A DNA stretch of 64,000 nucleotides from JALZOC01 sp035758845 (GCA_035758845.1 DASTVZ010000224.1:1-64000), one strand, 5' to 3'. Shown: positions 52,905-62,495, counted from the stretch's first letter. Notes: generated by a model not told the origin, from the letters alone. Made by a program: numbers and translations.

Positions 52905-53858
52905 TTACTGTCGGGATCCACCGTAGGCTTCGTACGCCTTGACGATCTGCTGCACGAGCGGGTGCCGCACCACGTCCTTTTCATCGAAATGAATGAACGC
53001 GATGCCCTCGACGTTGCCAACCACCTTCATGGCCTCGACGAGGCCCGACTGGCGTGCCGTCGGCAGATCGATCTGCGTGACGTCTCCAGTGATGACGGCT
53101 TTTGACCCGAACCCGAGGCGCGTCAGAAACATCTTCATCTGTTCCGAGGTGGTATTCTGCGCTTCGTCCAGAATCACGAACGCATCGTTCAGCGTGCGCC
53201 CGCGCATGAACGCGATCGGCGCCACTTCGATCGTTCCACGCTCCAGCAGCCGATCCGCGCGCTCGATTTCCATCATGTCGTACAACGCATCGTAGAGCGG
53301 ACGCAGGTACGGATTCACTTTCTCCTGCAAATCGCCTGGCAGGAAGCCGAGCTTCTCGCCCGCTTCAACCGCCGGACGCGCCAGGATGATCCGGCTCACG
53401 CGCTTCGACAAGAGAAAGGAGACGGCCTGCGCCATCGCCAGGTATGTCTTCCCGGTGCCGGCCGGCCCGATGCCGAATACGATGTCCCGCTGCTCGATGG
53501 CCTCGAGGTAGCGTCGCTGATTGACGCTCTTGGCCATGACCTGCCGTTTACCGGTCGCGCGGGGCGCACCGCGGAGGAAGTAGTCCGCAAGCTCGACGCG
53601 TTCGTCCTGCTCGACGAGCTGCGCGGCCGTCTTCACGTCGCCCTTGGCGAGCCGGTACCCCCCTCGGATCAACGACGACAGCTGTTCCAGCAGGTTTTCC
53701 GTTCGCGCGACGTCGGACGCCTCACCCTCGACGATCACTTCGTGGCCGTTCGTACGAATCTTCACATTGAACAGCGACTCAAGATGTTTGAGGTTCTCGT
53801 CGTAGGGGCCGTACAGGGACTCGGCCCCGTCATCAGGGACCGAAATTTTGCGCATCAC
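52905..53858 (-). CDS. phoH: PhoH family ATPase (YbeZ)
   Basis: 317 residues. An N-terminal KH-like region ('LESLFNVKIRTNGHEVIVEGEA') precedes the P-loop ATPase: Walker A GPAGTGKT, Walker B 'FVILDEAQN', 'ARPAVEAGEKLGFLPGDLQEKVNPYLRPLYDAL' and 'GFGSKAVITGDVTQIDLP'. YbeZ interacts with YbeY and 16S rRNA precursor. Start 53858 (or Met at 53855) is directly followed by the MRKISVPDD sequence. It sits upstream of ybeY in the standard phoH-ybeY-corC-era order. Confidence 0.95.
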   Translation of the reverse strand: MMRKISVPDDGAESLYGPYDENLKHLESLFNVKIRTNGHEVIVEGEASDVARTENLLEQLSSLIRGGYRLAKGDVKTAAQLVEQDERVELADYFLRGAPRATGKRQVMAKSVNQRRYLEAIEQRDIVFGIGPAGTGKTYLAMAQAVSFLLSKRVSRIILARPAVEAGEKLGFLPGDLQEKVNPYLRPLYDALYDMMEIERADRLLERGTIEVAPIAFMRGRTLNDAFVILDEAQNTTSEQMKMFLTRLGFGSKAVITGDVTQIDLPTARQSGLVEAMKVVGNVEGIAFIHFDEKDVVRHPLVQQIVKAYEAYGGSRQ

Positions 53859-53969
53859 CGTGGCAGGAGGGATGGGGTTCTCCTTCGAAACACGCAGTCA
53901 GTAACCAGGATCGTATCACGGGTGCCGGATGAGTTGGCTCGCGGCTCTGCCCAGCAGCCAGCAGCTTAC

Positions 53970-55733
53970 TCACTTTAGCCTCAGTTCTTTCAACTGCTTG
54001 TCACTGACGGGCGAAGGCGCTCCGGCCATCAGATCCACTGCCTGAGCGGTTTTTGGAAACGCGATCACATCGCGGATTGATGGCTCGCCACACAGGATCG
54101 CCACAATCCGGTCGAGGCCGAGCGCAATTCCGCCGTGCGGCGGCGTGCCGTACTCGAGCGCATCAAGAAAGAATCCAAAGCGAAGCTTCGCTTCCTCTTC
54201 CGAGATCCCGAGCAGTCTGAAAATGAGACGCTGCAGCGTCCGATCGTGGATTCTGATACTGCCCCCGCCGATCTCGCTGCCGTTCAGCACGAGGTCATAG
54301 GCGCGTGCGCGCGCGCGTCCCTGATCCGTGTCGAGCAGCTGCCGGTCGCTCTCGAGCGGCGCCGTGAACGGATGGTGCATGAACTCGTAGCGCTTCTCGT
54401 CTTCGAGCCACTCGAACATCGGAAAGTCGACCACCCACAGGAATGCGAATGCGTCCGGGTCGAGCAGACCTTCCTTCTTTGCCATCTGCAGTCGAAGCTG
54501 CCCAAGCATCCTCGACGTGGCTTCGTGTGGACCCGCCGCGATCAGCAGCAGATCGCCAGCGGCGGCGCCAGCAAGATCCAGCGCCTGGCGAATCGCATCT
54601 TCACCGGCGGCTTTCAACGCAGAGCTTTGCACTCCTGCGTCCGCACGCCGCGCCCACACGAGGCCGCTGGCACCGAGCTGCTTCGCCTGGTCGACCACCT
54701 CATCGAGCTCGCGACGGGAATATTTCCCCGCGGCCGGCATCGCAAAGCCACGAACCTCGCCTCCGCTCGACATCGCACTGCGAGCAATGGCGAACTCGGA
54801 GGTCGCGAATGCGGCCGACAGATTCTTGATTTCCATCGCGCATCGAAGGTCCGGCTTATCCGACCCGTACTTCGCAATTGCCTCGGCATACGGCAAACGC
54901 AAGAAAGGTCGCGGCGCTCCTTTTCCAATCAGCGCCATCAGGTGCTCCATCAACGGTTCGAGCGTGGCGAAGACGAGTTCTTCGGTCGCGAACGAGATCT
55001 CGAGATCGACTTGGGTGAACTCCGGCTGCCGATCGGCGCGGAGGTCCTCGTCGCGGAAACACTTGACGATCTGAAAATACCGATCGAGCCCGGAAATCAT
55101 CAGGATTTGCTTGAAGATCTGCGGCGATTGCGGCAGGGCGTAGAACTCACCGGGATGCACGCGGCTCGGCACCAGGTAGTCGCGCGCCCCCTCGGGCGTC
55201 GACTTGGTGAGCATTGGCGTCTCGATCTCGAGAAAGCCGAGTTCATCGAAATATTTTCGGATCGCCATCGTCGCGCGGTGGCGCATGATCAGGTTGCGCT
55301 GCATCCGCGGCCGCCGCAGATCGATGTACCGGGATTTCAGCCGTGCCTCTTCCGTGATCTCGACGTCGTCGCTCACCATGAACGGCGGCGTTTTCGCTTC
55401 GTTGAGCAAGCGGATTTCGCTGGCTGCGACCTCGATCTGACCGGTCGCAATCTTGGTGTTCACCGTCTCCGGGGCACGATCCTCGACCGTCCCCGTCACG
55501 GCGATCACAGACTCCGCGCGCAGGCGCTTCGCATCAGCCACCAGCGTGTCGTTGTCGCGGACGATCACCTGCGTGACCCCGTAGCGATCCCGGATGTCGA
55601 TGAACACGAGCGATCCCAGGTCTCTGACGCGGTGGACCCAGCCAAGCAGGACGACATCTGTGCCGACATCCTCGACGCGAAGGGCACCGCACGTGTGTGT
55701 TCTCGCCAACTTCCCTAACGGTTCAATTTGCAT
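53970..55733 (-). CDS. aspS: Aspartyl-tRNA synthetase
   Basis: 587 residues, the long bacterial type. The N-terminal OB fold carries 'VVLLGWVHRVRDLGSLVFIDIRDRYGVTQVI'. Class II motif 1 (motif PTPMLTKSTPEGARDYLVPSR), motif 2 'YFQIVKCFRDEDLRADRQPEFTQVDLEISF' and motif 3 'GIALGLDRIVAILCG' are present. A GAD insert with 'PMFEWLEDEKRYEFMHHPFTAP' follows. ATG 55733 is preferred to a TTG two codons earlier. The enzyme charges tRNA-Asp (and possibly Asn). Confidence 0.96.
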   Translation of the reverse strand: MQIEPLGKLARTHTCGALRVEDVGTDVVLLGWVHRVRDLGSLVFIDIRDRYGVTQVIVRDNDTLVADAKRLRAESVIAVTGTVEDRAPETVNTKIATGQIEVAASEIRLLNEAKTPPFMVSDDVEITEEARLKSRYIDLRRPRMQRNLIMRHRATMAIRKYFDELGFLEIETPMLTKSTPEGARDYLVPSRVHPGEFYALPQSPQIFKQILMISGLDRYFQIVKCFRDEDLRADRQPEFTQVDLEISFATEELVFATLEPLMEHLMALIGKGAPRPFLRLPYAEAIAKYGSDKPDLRCAMEIKNLSAAFATSEFAIARSAMSSGGEVRGFAMPAAGKYSRRELDEVVDQAKQLGASGLVWARRADAGVQSSALKAAGEDAIRQALDLAGAAAGDLLLIAAGPHEATSRMLGQLRLQMAKKEGLLDPDAFAFLWVVDFPMFEWLEDEKRYEFMHHPFTAPLESDRQLLDTDQGRARARAYDLVLNGSEIGGGSIRIHDRTLQRLIFRLLGISEEEAKLRFGFFLDALEYGTPPHGGIALGLDRIVAILCGEPSIRDVIAFPKTAQAVDLMAGAPSPVSDKQLKELRLK

Positions 55734-55913
55734 GGCCAAGACAGTCTCTACCTTAGAAGCGCTCTCGCATCGTGGTCAACATCAACCGCTTCACTGTCAA
55801 ACTGCATTCATGTCTTAAGAGAACGACAGGAGAAAGGAGAAAAGAAAAAAGACTCTTGTGATCCGATCGCAGTGTGACCGTGGAGTGCGCTGATTGAACC
55901 GTCACGCTCAACA

Positions 55914-57215
55914 TTACTGTGATGCCTTCACCAGGTCAGCGACTGCTGCCCTCGGGACCGATTGCTGAACACCGGTTTCAAGATTCTTGATCGTCACTTC
56001 TCCGCGGCCGATTTCGTCGCCGCCGAGTATCGCCGCGAAGCGAATCTTTCTGGTCGCCGCGTACTTCATCTGCTTCCCTAGCTTGTCGGCCTCGGGATAC
56101 ATCTCGACGCGAATCCCGCTGGCCCGCAATTCCGCGGCCAGCTTCAACGCCTCAGGAATCGTCGACTGGTCGAACAGCGTCAGCAAAACATCGGCCGACG
56201 CCTGCTCCACCTGCAGCGGAAACATCTTGCGCTCGGTCATGACAACCAGGATGCGTTCGAGCCCGAGCGAGAATCCGCATGCCGGCACATCTTCGCCGAG
56301 AAACATGCCGATCAATCCGTCGTACCGCCCTCCGCCACCGAGGCTGCCGGCCAGGTCCGGGACGGTGACTTCCATGATGGCGCCGGTGTAATACGAAAGT
56401 CCGCGGGCAAGAAATGGTGCCGGCTTCACATGAGGCGCGGCGGCAGTCCCCTGGCAAAGGTCGATGATCTCGCGCAGGTTTTGCACAGCAGCGGACCCCT
56501 GTTCATCCGAAAACGAACCGAACTCGCCCGAGTGTGCGTTATCGAGCACGGCCTTCGCCGCGTCGGGCGGGACGTGTCGCGAAACCATCTCCTTGAGCAC
56601 GCCATCGACGCCAATCTTGTCCAGCTTGTCGAGCGCGACAAGTGCCGCGGTGTGGAGCGCGGGTTCAACCCCCGCCCGGTTCAGTGTGGCGGTGAGCAAC
56701 TGGCGGTGGTTCAACTGGATCGCGAAGTCATCGAACCCAAGACGCGTGAGCACATCGCTGACCGCCGCAAGCATCTCGGTCTCGACCACGGGCGACCGGG
56801 ATCCAATCGCATCGACGTCGCATTGAAAAAACTCGCGGAACCGTCCCCGGGCCGGACGATCCGCGCGCCACACTGGCTGAATCTGATATCGCTTGAAAAA
56901 CTTCGGCAACTGGCCGCGGTACTCGGCCACGACGCGAGCCAAGGGCACGGTGAGGTCGTAGCGCAACGCCAGATCGGTTTCACCCGACGATTCATGCTCG
57001 CCGCGGCGCAGCACCTTGAAGATCAGCTTGTTGCCCTCTTCGCCGTACTTCCCCATCAACGTGTCGATGTTCTCGAGCGATGGAGTTTCGAGCGGCTCGA
57101 ATCCGTAGCGCTGGTAGACGTCGGATACGATTCCGATGACGTAGGCGCGACGGCGGACGTCTTCAGGCAGGAAATCGCGCATGCCGCGCGCCGGGCGGGT
57201 CTGCTGCGATGGCAT
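55914..57215 (-). CDS. hisS: Histidyl-tRNA synthetase
   Basis: 433 residues, single-chain class II synthetase. Motif 1 'PARGMRDFLPEDVRRRAYV', motif 2 'QPVWRADRPARGRFREFFQCDVDAIG', HisA 'LARGLSYYTGAIMEV' and HisB/motif 3 'FSLGLERILVVM' are clear. The C-terminal anticodon-binding domain follows. The ATG overlaps the carbonic anhydrase stop by one base (TGATG), so translation is coupled. The gap to aspS (55734-55913) shows no gene. Confidence 0.95.
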   Translation of the reverse strand: MPSQQTRPARGMRDFLPEDVRRRAYVIGIVSDVYQRYGFEPLETPSLENIDTLMGKYGEEGNKLIFKVLRRGEHESSGETDLALRYDLTVPLARVVAEYRGQLPKFFKRYQIQPVWRADRPARGRFREFFQCDVDAIGSRSPVVETEMLAAVSDVLTRLGFDDFAIQLNHRQLLTATLNRAGVEPALHTAALVALDKLDKIGVDGVLKEMVSRHVPPDAAKAVLDNAHSGEFGSFSDEQGSAAVQNLREIIDLCQGTAAAPHVKPAPFLARGLSYYTGAIMEVTVPDLAGSLGGGGRYDGLIGMFLGEDVPACGFSLGLERILVVMTERKMFPLQVEQASADVLLTLFDQSTIPEALKLAAELRASGIRVEMYPEADKLGKQMKYAATRKIRFAAILGGDEIGRGEVTIKNLETGVQQSVPRAAVADLVKASQ

Positions 57216-57745
57216 CAGCGCACGGATCCCGCGCCGGCGGCATTCATATAATCGAGTCGATATCCGACATAACGCTCGGCGTAGGTGCGAATGCTCGCAA
57301 CGTCCTCGTCGGTCAACTCGCGCCGCACCTTCCCCGGCGACCCCATCACCAGCGACCGCGGCGGCACACGAGTCCCCTCCGCCAGCAACGCCCCGGCCGC
57401 GACGATGGAGTCCGCTCCAACGACAACGCCGTTCAAAAGAATCGCGCCCATCCCGACCAGGATCCGATCCTGCAGCGTGCAGCCGTGCACGATTGCCCCG
57501 TGTCCAATCGTCACATCGTCGCCAATTGTGGTGGGATGCGTTCCGATCATGACGTGCACGATCGTGCCGTCCTGGACGTTCGAGCGCGCGCCGATGCGAA
57601 TCCAGTTCACGTCGCCGCGCACGACGGCATTCATCCAGATGCTGCTGGCCTCACCAATCTCGACATCACCGATCACTTGTGCGCTGCTGTCGACGTACGC
57701 CGTCGCGTGCACCCTCGGGGTGATGCCTTTGTAGGGGCGAAGCAT
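57215..57745 (-). CDS. Gamma-class carbonic anhydrase family protein (YrdA/PaaY-like)
   Basis: 176 residues. A left-handed parallel beta-helix of hexapeptide repeats is clear: 'AQVIGDVEIGEASSIWMNAVVRGDVNWIRIG', 'DVTIGHGAIVHGCTL', 'RILVGMGAILLNGVVVG', with His ligands in 'IVHVMIGTHP' and 'IGHGAIVHG'. The C-terminal 'GSPGKVRRELTDEDV' helix is typical. The family binds Zn/Fe and ranges from CO2 hydration to acyl-CoA transfer regulation. It overlaps hisS by one base. Confidence 0.92.
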   Translation of the reverse strand: MLRPYKGITPRVHATAYVDSSAQVIGDVEIGEASSIWMNAVVRGDVNWIRIGARSNVQDGTIVHVMIGTHPTTIGDDVTIGHGAIVHGCTLQDRILVGMGAILLNGVVVGADSIVAAGALLAEGTRVPPRSLVMGSPGKVRRELTDEDVASIRTYAERYVGYRLDYMNAAGAGSVR

Positions 57746-57760
57746 CTAACAATGATACTT

Positions 57761-57810
57761 CGCGATTCGCGCGTTAGCGATTCGCGCGTTAGCGATTCGC
57801 GCGAATCGCG
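57761..57810. repeat. GATTCGCGCGTTAGC direct repeat ending in a palindrome
   Basis: Nearly three tandem copies of the 15-mer GATTCGCGCGTTAGC, followed by the palindrome GATTCGCGCGAATC. It lies between the M20 and carbonic anhydrase genes. Confidence 0.8.
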
Positions 57811-57813
57811 TAT

Positions 57814-57858
57814 CGGGATCCGGTGTGCGGGATCCGTAGTCCGGATCCCGGATCCCGA
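57814..57858. repeat. GGGATCC repeat cluster
   Basis: Copies of GGGATCC and GGATCCCGGATCCC form another palindromic run next to the 15-mer repeat. It matches the GGATCC element inside ybeY. Confidence 0.75.
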
Positions 57859-57886
57859 CAAGCGACAGCCTCCGACCGCATCCCGA

Positions 57887-59536
57887 TCACTTCTTCACAG
57901 TCGGATACGCAATCCCCAACTGCTCGAGGTATGTCTTGTACTTCGCGGGATCGTAGTAGAACTTTTTCATCTGCTCGCGATACTTATCCATCGTCGGCTT
58001 GTTCAGTTCGATGGCTGGACGGTCGTCCGGGCGGATAAGCGGTTCGTATTTCGTATCCTTCGTCTGCACGTTGCGGAAGTAGTCCCAGGCAGCCTGCACG
58101 ACGGCTGGTTTCATCAGCAGGTCGATCATCGTCATCGCCTGCACTTTCGCACCAGCAGTCACACCCTTGTGCGCGATCGGTGTCGCCATCGCGATGGCGT
58201 TCGCCCAGTTGTGCCCGGGCAGCCCTGGGATGTTGGCCGGATATCGCAGCGTAATCGTCGGGACATTCCACGAGACATCGCCGATGTCATCCGACCCTCC
58301 GCCGGTGTTTGTGGTTGCAGGGCCCTGAAGCGCAGCCGCGAGCTTGATCGTCAAGCCCGTTTCTCGCGATCCGAGTTCTTTCTGGAGCGCCTTCGCCAGC
58401 GTCTGATCGTCTTCAGTCCACTGCGGCAGTCCGACGCGCGTAATGTTCGCGAATGCCGCTTCCGCCACGGCCTTGTTGAAGTGCTGGGGCCAGGCCGACC
58501 CGAGCACGCGCGTGGGTAGAAGCTCGGTGCCGGTCATCAGCGCGGCGCCCTTGGCGATCGAATCGCCAATGGCCCACATCTCCTTGATCTTCTGATACGT
58601 CGTCTGCCGGAAGTAGTACCACACCGATGCCGTTCGCGGGACGACGTTGGGTTGATCGCCGCCGTCGGTGATCACGTAATGCGAACGCTGCTCGAGCGGC
58701 AAATGCTCGCGGCGGAAGTTCCAGCCGATGTCCATCAGCTCTACGGCATCCAACGCGCTGCGGCCGCGCCAGGGCGCTCCGGCGGCGTGCGCGGTCTCTC
58801 CGCGGAATGTGTAGAGCACTGAGACGAGACCTGTGCCCGATCCTCTATCTCCCCACGAGACGCCCATCTCGTCACCGACGTGGGTGAAGAGCGCGACGTC
58901 GACGTCCTTGAACAGCCCGGCGCGTACGAAGTACGCCTTGGTGCCGACGAGCTCCTCAGCGGTGCCGGACCAGATGCGCAGCGTTCCGGGAAGCTTTTCG
59001 CGCTCCATGATCTTCTTCACGGCCAGGGCCGCAGTGACGTTCAGTGGCTCGCCGGAGTTGTGTCCTTCACCGTGGCCAGGCGCACCTTCGATGATCGGAT
59101 CGTGGTACGCGACGCCTGGCTTCTGCGACGCCTGCGGAATCCCGTCGATATCAGAACCCAGAGCCAGAACCGGCTTGCCGGATCCCCAGGTCGCCATGAA
59201 TGCCGTGGGAATGCCGGCCACGCCTTCCTCGACCGTGAAACCGTTCTTCTTGAGAATGTCGATCAGATAGCGGTTCGTCTCGAACTCCTGGAAGCCGAGT
59301 TCGCCAAAGCTGAAGACGGAATCGACCATCTGCTGCGTGAACACTTTCATCGAGTCGATGTCCGCCACCGCTTCGCTCTTGAGCTTGGCGACGCGGGGTT
59401 CGTCAGCTGGCGGCGCCGGTGGACCCTGTGGCGCTGGCGACTGCGGCTGATCGCCACGTCCCTGCGCCAGAACGGACGCGCCGGCGAGAGCGAAGATGAC
59501 CGCAATCAATCTCACATATCTAGTCGTACCGCTCAC
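57887..59536 (-). CDS. Secreted M20 (AbgB-like) amidohydrolase
   Basis: 549 residues from GTG 59536, chosen because AAGGAG stands 5 nt upstream. A signal peptide (~8-25) and a Pro/Gln-rich spacer precede the M20 domain: 'PVLALGSDIDGIPQASQKPGVAYHDPIIEGAPGHGEGHN' (metal site, Asp and His), 'IWSGTAEELVGTKAYFVRAG' (Glu pair) and 'RGETAHAAGAPWRGRSALDAVELMDIGWNFRREHL'. Metal His also occurs late ('LPGHNWANA'). AbgB-like enzymes cleave p-aminobenzoyl-glutamate; the true substrate here is not established. Confidence 0.9.
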   Translation of the reverse strand: MSGTTRYVRLIAVIFALAGASVLAQGRGDQPQSPAPQGPPAPPADEPRVAKLKSEAVADIDSMKVFTQQMVDSVFSFGELGFQEFETNRYLIDILKKNGFTVEEGVAGIPTAFMATWGSGKPVLALGSDIDGIPQASQKPGVAYHDPIIEGAPGHGEGHNSGEPLNVTAALAVKKIMEREKLPGTLRIWSGTAEELVGTKAYFVRAGLFKDVDVALFTHVGDEMGVSWGDRGSGTGLVSVLYTFRGETAHAAGAPWRGRSALDAVELMDIGWNFRREHLPLEQRSHYVITDGGDQPNVVPRTASVWYYFRQTTYQKIKEMWAIGDSIAKGAALMTGTELLPTRVLGSAWPQHFNKAVAEAAFANITRVGLPQWTEDDQTLAKALQKELGSRETGLTIKLAAALQGPATTNTGGGSDDIGDVSWNVPTITLRYPANIPGLPGHNWANAIAMATPIAHKGVTAGAKVQAMTMIDLLMKPAVVQAAWDYFRNVQTKDTKYEPLIRPDDRPAIELNKPTMDKYREQMKKFYYDPAKYKTYLEQLGIAYPTVKK

Positions 59537-59600
59537 GGTGACTCCTTTGGCTGCCGATGTGGCTGGAAGGATAGCAAACGATGTCATACTTAGGCGATCC

Positions 59601-60623
59601 ATGCCGCTTCTCGATCGTTTTAGCCGTCCGTTGCGGAGCCTCCGCATTTCGGTGACCGATCGCTGTAACCTGCGATGTCAGTACTGCATGCCGGAGCCGG
59701 ACTATCTCTGGCTGCCCCGCGAAAGCCTGCTGACATTCGAAGAAACTGCCGCGATCGTTGACGCGTTCACGCCGCTTGGCGTCGATCGGGTGCGGATCAC
59801 TGGCGGCGAACCGCTTCTCCGCCGCGATCTGCCGGTGCTTATCGAGTCATTGGCGGCGAAGCCGGCAATCGCTGATCTTGCGATGACCACCAACGGGGTT
59901 CTGCTCGCGGCGAATGCATCGCGACTGCGCACCGCCGGACTGCACCGAGTGACCGTCAGTCTTGACACGCTCGACCGCGAGCGCTTCCGCGCGCTGACGC
60001 GGATGGATGATTTGCACGAGGTGCTCGACGGCATCGCTGCTGCCGCGGCCGCGGGATTTACGTCGCTCAAGCTCGACACCGTGGTGATCCGCGGCGTCAA
60101 TGACGATGAACTGGTGGCGCTCGTCGAATATGCGAAGAGTGTGAATTCCGAACTCCGATTCATCGAGTACATGGATGTTGGCGGGGCAACGCGCTGGACA
60201 CCTTCTGCGGTTGTGTCGAGGCGCGAGATCCTCGATCGATTGCGCGCACACTACGGGGGTGTCATGCCGATTGCGGAACAGTCGTCAGCCCCCGCGGATC
60301 GATTCCTGCTGCCTGACGGGACGACGTTCGGAATCATTTCGTCGACGACCGAGCCGTTCTGTGCATCGTGCGATCGTAGCCGCCTCACCGCGGACGGTGT
60401 CTGGCTTCTTTGCCTCTATGCAGCCACCGGCACGGACCTTCGTCGCCCGCTACGCGCAGGGGCTAGCCGCGAGGATCTTCAGCGGTTGATCGAAGCTGTA
60501 TGGTCGGTTCGTGCCGACCGCGGTGCCGAAGAGCGTCTCGGGATGGATCGCGAAACGACGCTTATCCCCGTCCGGACGCTTAAGAAAGACGCTCACCTCG
60601 AAATGCATACCCGCGGCGGCTGA
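59601..60623 (+). CDS. moaA: GTP 3',8-cyclase (MoaA), molybdenum cofactor synthesis
   Basis: 340 residues. The radical SAM cluster is CNLRCQYC (C22, C26, C29). The C-terminal second 4Fe-4S site has CASCDRSRL...LLC (about C254, C257, C271). 'RVRITGGEPLLRRDL' and 'TVSLDTLDRERFRAL' support MoaA. It converts GTP to a cyclic pterin precursor with MoaC. No moaC is seen in this window. ATG 59601 is preferred; an earlier in-frame ATG would add 35 residues overlapping the M20 gene. Confidence 0.96.
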   Translation: MPLLDRFSRPLRSLRISVTDRCNLRCQYCMPEPDYLWLPRESLLTFEETAAIVDAFTPLGVDRVRITGGEPLLRRDLPVLIESLAAKPAIADLAMTTNGVLLAANASRLRTAGLHRVTVSLDTLDRERFRALTRMDDLHEVLDGIAAAAAAGFTSLKLDTVVIRGVNDDELVALVEYAKSVNSELRFIEYMDVGGATRWTPSAVVSRREILDRLRAHYGGVMPIAEQSSAPADRFLLPDGTTFGIISSTTEPFCASCDRSRLTADGVWLLCLYAATGTDLRRPLRAGASREDLQRLIEAVWSVRADRGAEERLGMDRETTLIPVRTLKKDAHLEMHTRGG

Positions 60624-60760
60624 TTGCGGATTGCGGAGTGGCGATTGCCGATTTCTTGATTGGCGATTGCGGATTGAGATTGCCCATCTCAATCGACAAT
60701 CTCAATCGACAATCGACAATCTGAAAATCCGCAATCTACAGTCCGAAATCGGCAATCAGC
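60624..60760. repeat. GATTGCGGATTG / AATCGACAATC repeat cluster between moaA and sigma operon
   Basis: Left half: copies of GATTGCGGATT and GATTGCCGATTTC. Right half: copies of AATCGACAATC and AATCCGCAATC in the opposite orientation. It is one of the longest intergenic copies of this family in the window. Confidence 0.8.
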
Positions 60761-60797
60761 GGTGTCACAAACCCCCGCCCTGGAACGTTGTATAAGA

Positions 60798-61340
60798 GTG
60801 AGCGCATCAGGGCTGGTGGCGACGTATCCTTCGACCTACACGGCTCCAGAGGCGGTTGAGGCTCTCACCCCGACAGTCTCATCGCTGTTCGACCTGCACG
60901 CGAGTGGTTTGTATCGGCTGGCGCTTGCCATGCTGCACGATCCCGATGCGGCGCAGGATGTCGTTCAAGACACCTTCGCGCGTCTGATCGAACATCTTCG
61001 TCAGGGTGGACCGCTCACGAATGCCCGTGGATGGCTGTACACCGTCGCTGCACATGCCTGTCGGGATCGGCAACGAGGAAGAGGTCGGTGGTTGCCGTGG
61101 CTGATGGAGCGCGACACGCGCACCGCGGCTGAGACTCCCGATCGCTTCGACGACAAGCAAGCCATGTTGCACGCCATTCGGGCGCTTTCGGCGCGCGACC
61201 GGATGCTCATCGCTCTTCGCGCGCAGGGGTTGTCCTATCACGAGATAGGCGACGCATCAGGCATCCGGTACACATCGGTCGGCCGGCTTTTGACGCGCGC
61301 GCTCAACCGTCTCGAGAAAGAGTTGCATCGCCGGAGCTGA
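60798..61340 (+). CDS. ECF RNA polymerase sigma factor
   Basis: About 180 residues from GTG 60798 (a GTG at 60762 or 60819 is also possible). Region 2 shows 'SGLYRLALAMLHDPDAAQDVVQDTFARLIEHLRQ'. Region 4 shows 'RDRMLIALRAQGLSYHEIGDASGIRYTSVGRLLTRALNRLEKEL'. A TATAAG box stands just before the GTG. It is followed after 28 bp by its likely anti-sigma gene. The target is unknown. Confidence 0.9.
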   Translation: MSASGLVATYPSTYTAPEAVEALTPTVSSLFDLHASGLYRLALAMLHDPDAAQDVVQDTFARLIEHLRQGGPLTNARGWLYTVAAHACRDRQRGRGRWLPWLMERDTRTAAETPDRFDDKQAMLHAIRALSARDRMLIALRAQGLSYHEIGDASGIRYTSVGRLLTRALNRLEKELHRRS

Positions 61341-61368
61341 TTGGGCCATCCGGCTGGGAGCATTTCAC

Positions 61369-62493
61369 ATGTCACGTTGTTTAACTGATGACCAACTCCA
61401 GGCCATCGCGGATCGCGAGGCCGCTTCGGAGGATGTGTCCCACGTCGAGCAGTGCCAGCGATGCGCGGAACGCCTTGCTGCGCGGGTCGGGCTGATGGCT
61501 CGCATTGAGGACACGACGGGGAGCGACGAACTTCCAGGCGCCGCCCGGAGTGCGATGCTTGCGCACCTTGCCCGTACGACAGCCGCTGGCGCAACCACAC
61601 TACGGCCTGTCCGTCGTCTACGACGATGGGCATGGGCGATCCCGCTCGCAGCGGCGGCGGCGATCGCGCTCCTGGTCTATGTCATTCCCGGCATCGATCG
61701 GCAAACAACAGTGTCCGCGGCCGAAATCCTCGGACGCTCGCGATCCGCTCTTACCGCTCCGACTTCAGGTATCGAGGTTCTGACCTACGACCTCGAGCTG
61801 TCAGGCGTACTCGCGGATTTGATCCCCGAGGAACAATCAGGACGATTCACGGTCCAGGAACTTGTGGATCACGATCACGACGGGCGGTATCGCATTGTCA
61901 AGCTGACCAGCAGCGGTCAGATTGTTGGTGGCGCGGCGGACGATCCGCTGCGCGGCACTCGCACGCGATACATGAGAGCCAACGGGCGTGGATATTTGTT
62001 GAGATTCGACGGAGCCGCACCCACCGCACTGTCGATTCCCGCGCTCAAGCGCACCGCTCTTCAAACCTTCATCGGTTTCATGCAAGCGAGCAGTACCCAG
62101 ACGCTGCGGCAGGTTCAACGCGGCGCCGACGCGTGTTACCAAATCGACATTCCGGGCGGTGCAATGGTCGGCGGTTCGCTGATTGCGCTCGACAGCGCGC
62201 GTGCCGTTGTCGCCGTCGCCGACTCGCGGCTCGTCGAATTCTCGGCGAGCGGTCGGATCGCGGACAAGCCGTTCATGATTGAATTCGCACTTCTCACCCA
62301 GGACATTCGCCCCGGTGATTCAGCCGAAGCGGCCGACTTCGATATCGCGGCCCAACCAGGCGACGTCGTCCTAGAGGGGGACGCCTCACAGAATCCTGTT
62401 TGGGATGTCGTGACGCGGGCGCTTCGTGCGATCCCGCCGGACACGGCCGGAGAACCGAAGCGCTCGGTCACCACGGACCATTCAAGGCACTGA
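61369..62493 (+). CDS. Zinc-finger anti-sigma factor with periplasmic domain
   Basis: 374 residues. The cytoplasmic ZAS motif H-x3-C-x2-C is complete (H25, C29, C32). A transmembrane helix (~87-107) follows. The large periplasmic domain (~110-374) contains 'GIEVLTYDLELSGVLADLIP', 'GRFTVQELVDHDHDGRYRIVKLTSSGQIVGG', which resembles lipoprotein-carrier/RseB-like sensory folds. The gene lies between sigma and ABC transporter genes. Periplasmic sensing of a lipid or envelope signal is likely but unproven. Confidence 0.85.
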   Translation: MSRCLTDDQLQAIADREAASEDVSHVEQCQRCAERLAARVGLMARIEDTTGSDELPGAARSAMLAHLARTTAAGATTLRPVRRLRRWAWAIPLAAAAAIALLVYVIPGIDRQTTVSAAEILGRSRSALTAPTSGIEVLTYDLELSGVLADLIPEEQSGRFTVQELVDHDHDGRYRIVKLTSSGQIVGGAADDPLRGTRTRYMRANGRGYLLRFDGAAPTALSIPALKRTALQTFIGFMQASSTQTLRQVQRGADACYQIDIPGGAMVGGSLIALDSARAVVAVADSRLVEFSASGRIADKPFMIEFALLTQDIRPGDSAEAADFDIAAQPGDVVLEGDASQNPVWDVVTRALRAIPPDTAGEPKRSVTTDHSRH

Positions 62494-62495
62494 CG

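Noticed and set aside
54135..55718. A 527-codon plus-strand frame opposite aspS
   Set aside because: Antisense to the conserved aspartyl-tRNA synthetase and Arg-rich throughout, with no domain pattern.
55740..55913. Possible tRNA gene near aspS and hisS
   Set aside because: No cloverleaf arms or TTCGA loop could be found; only a purine-rich run (AGGAGAAAGGAGAAAAG) is notable.
57887..59536. Idea that the M20 gene and moaA share a bidirectional promoter with regulatory motif
   Set aside because: The start codons are only ~65 bp apart and no repeat or operator-like palindrome could be defined in between.
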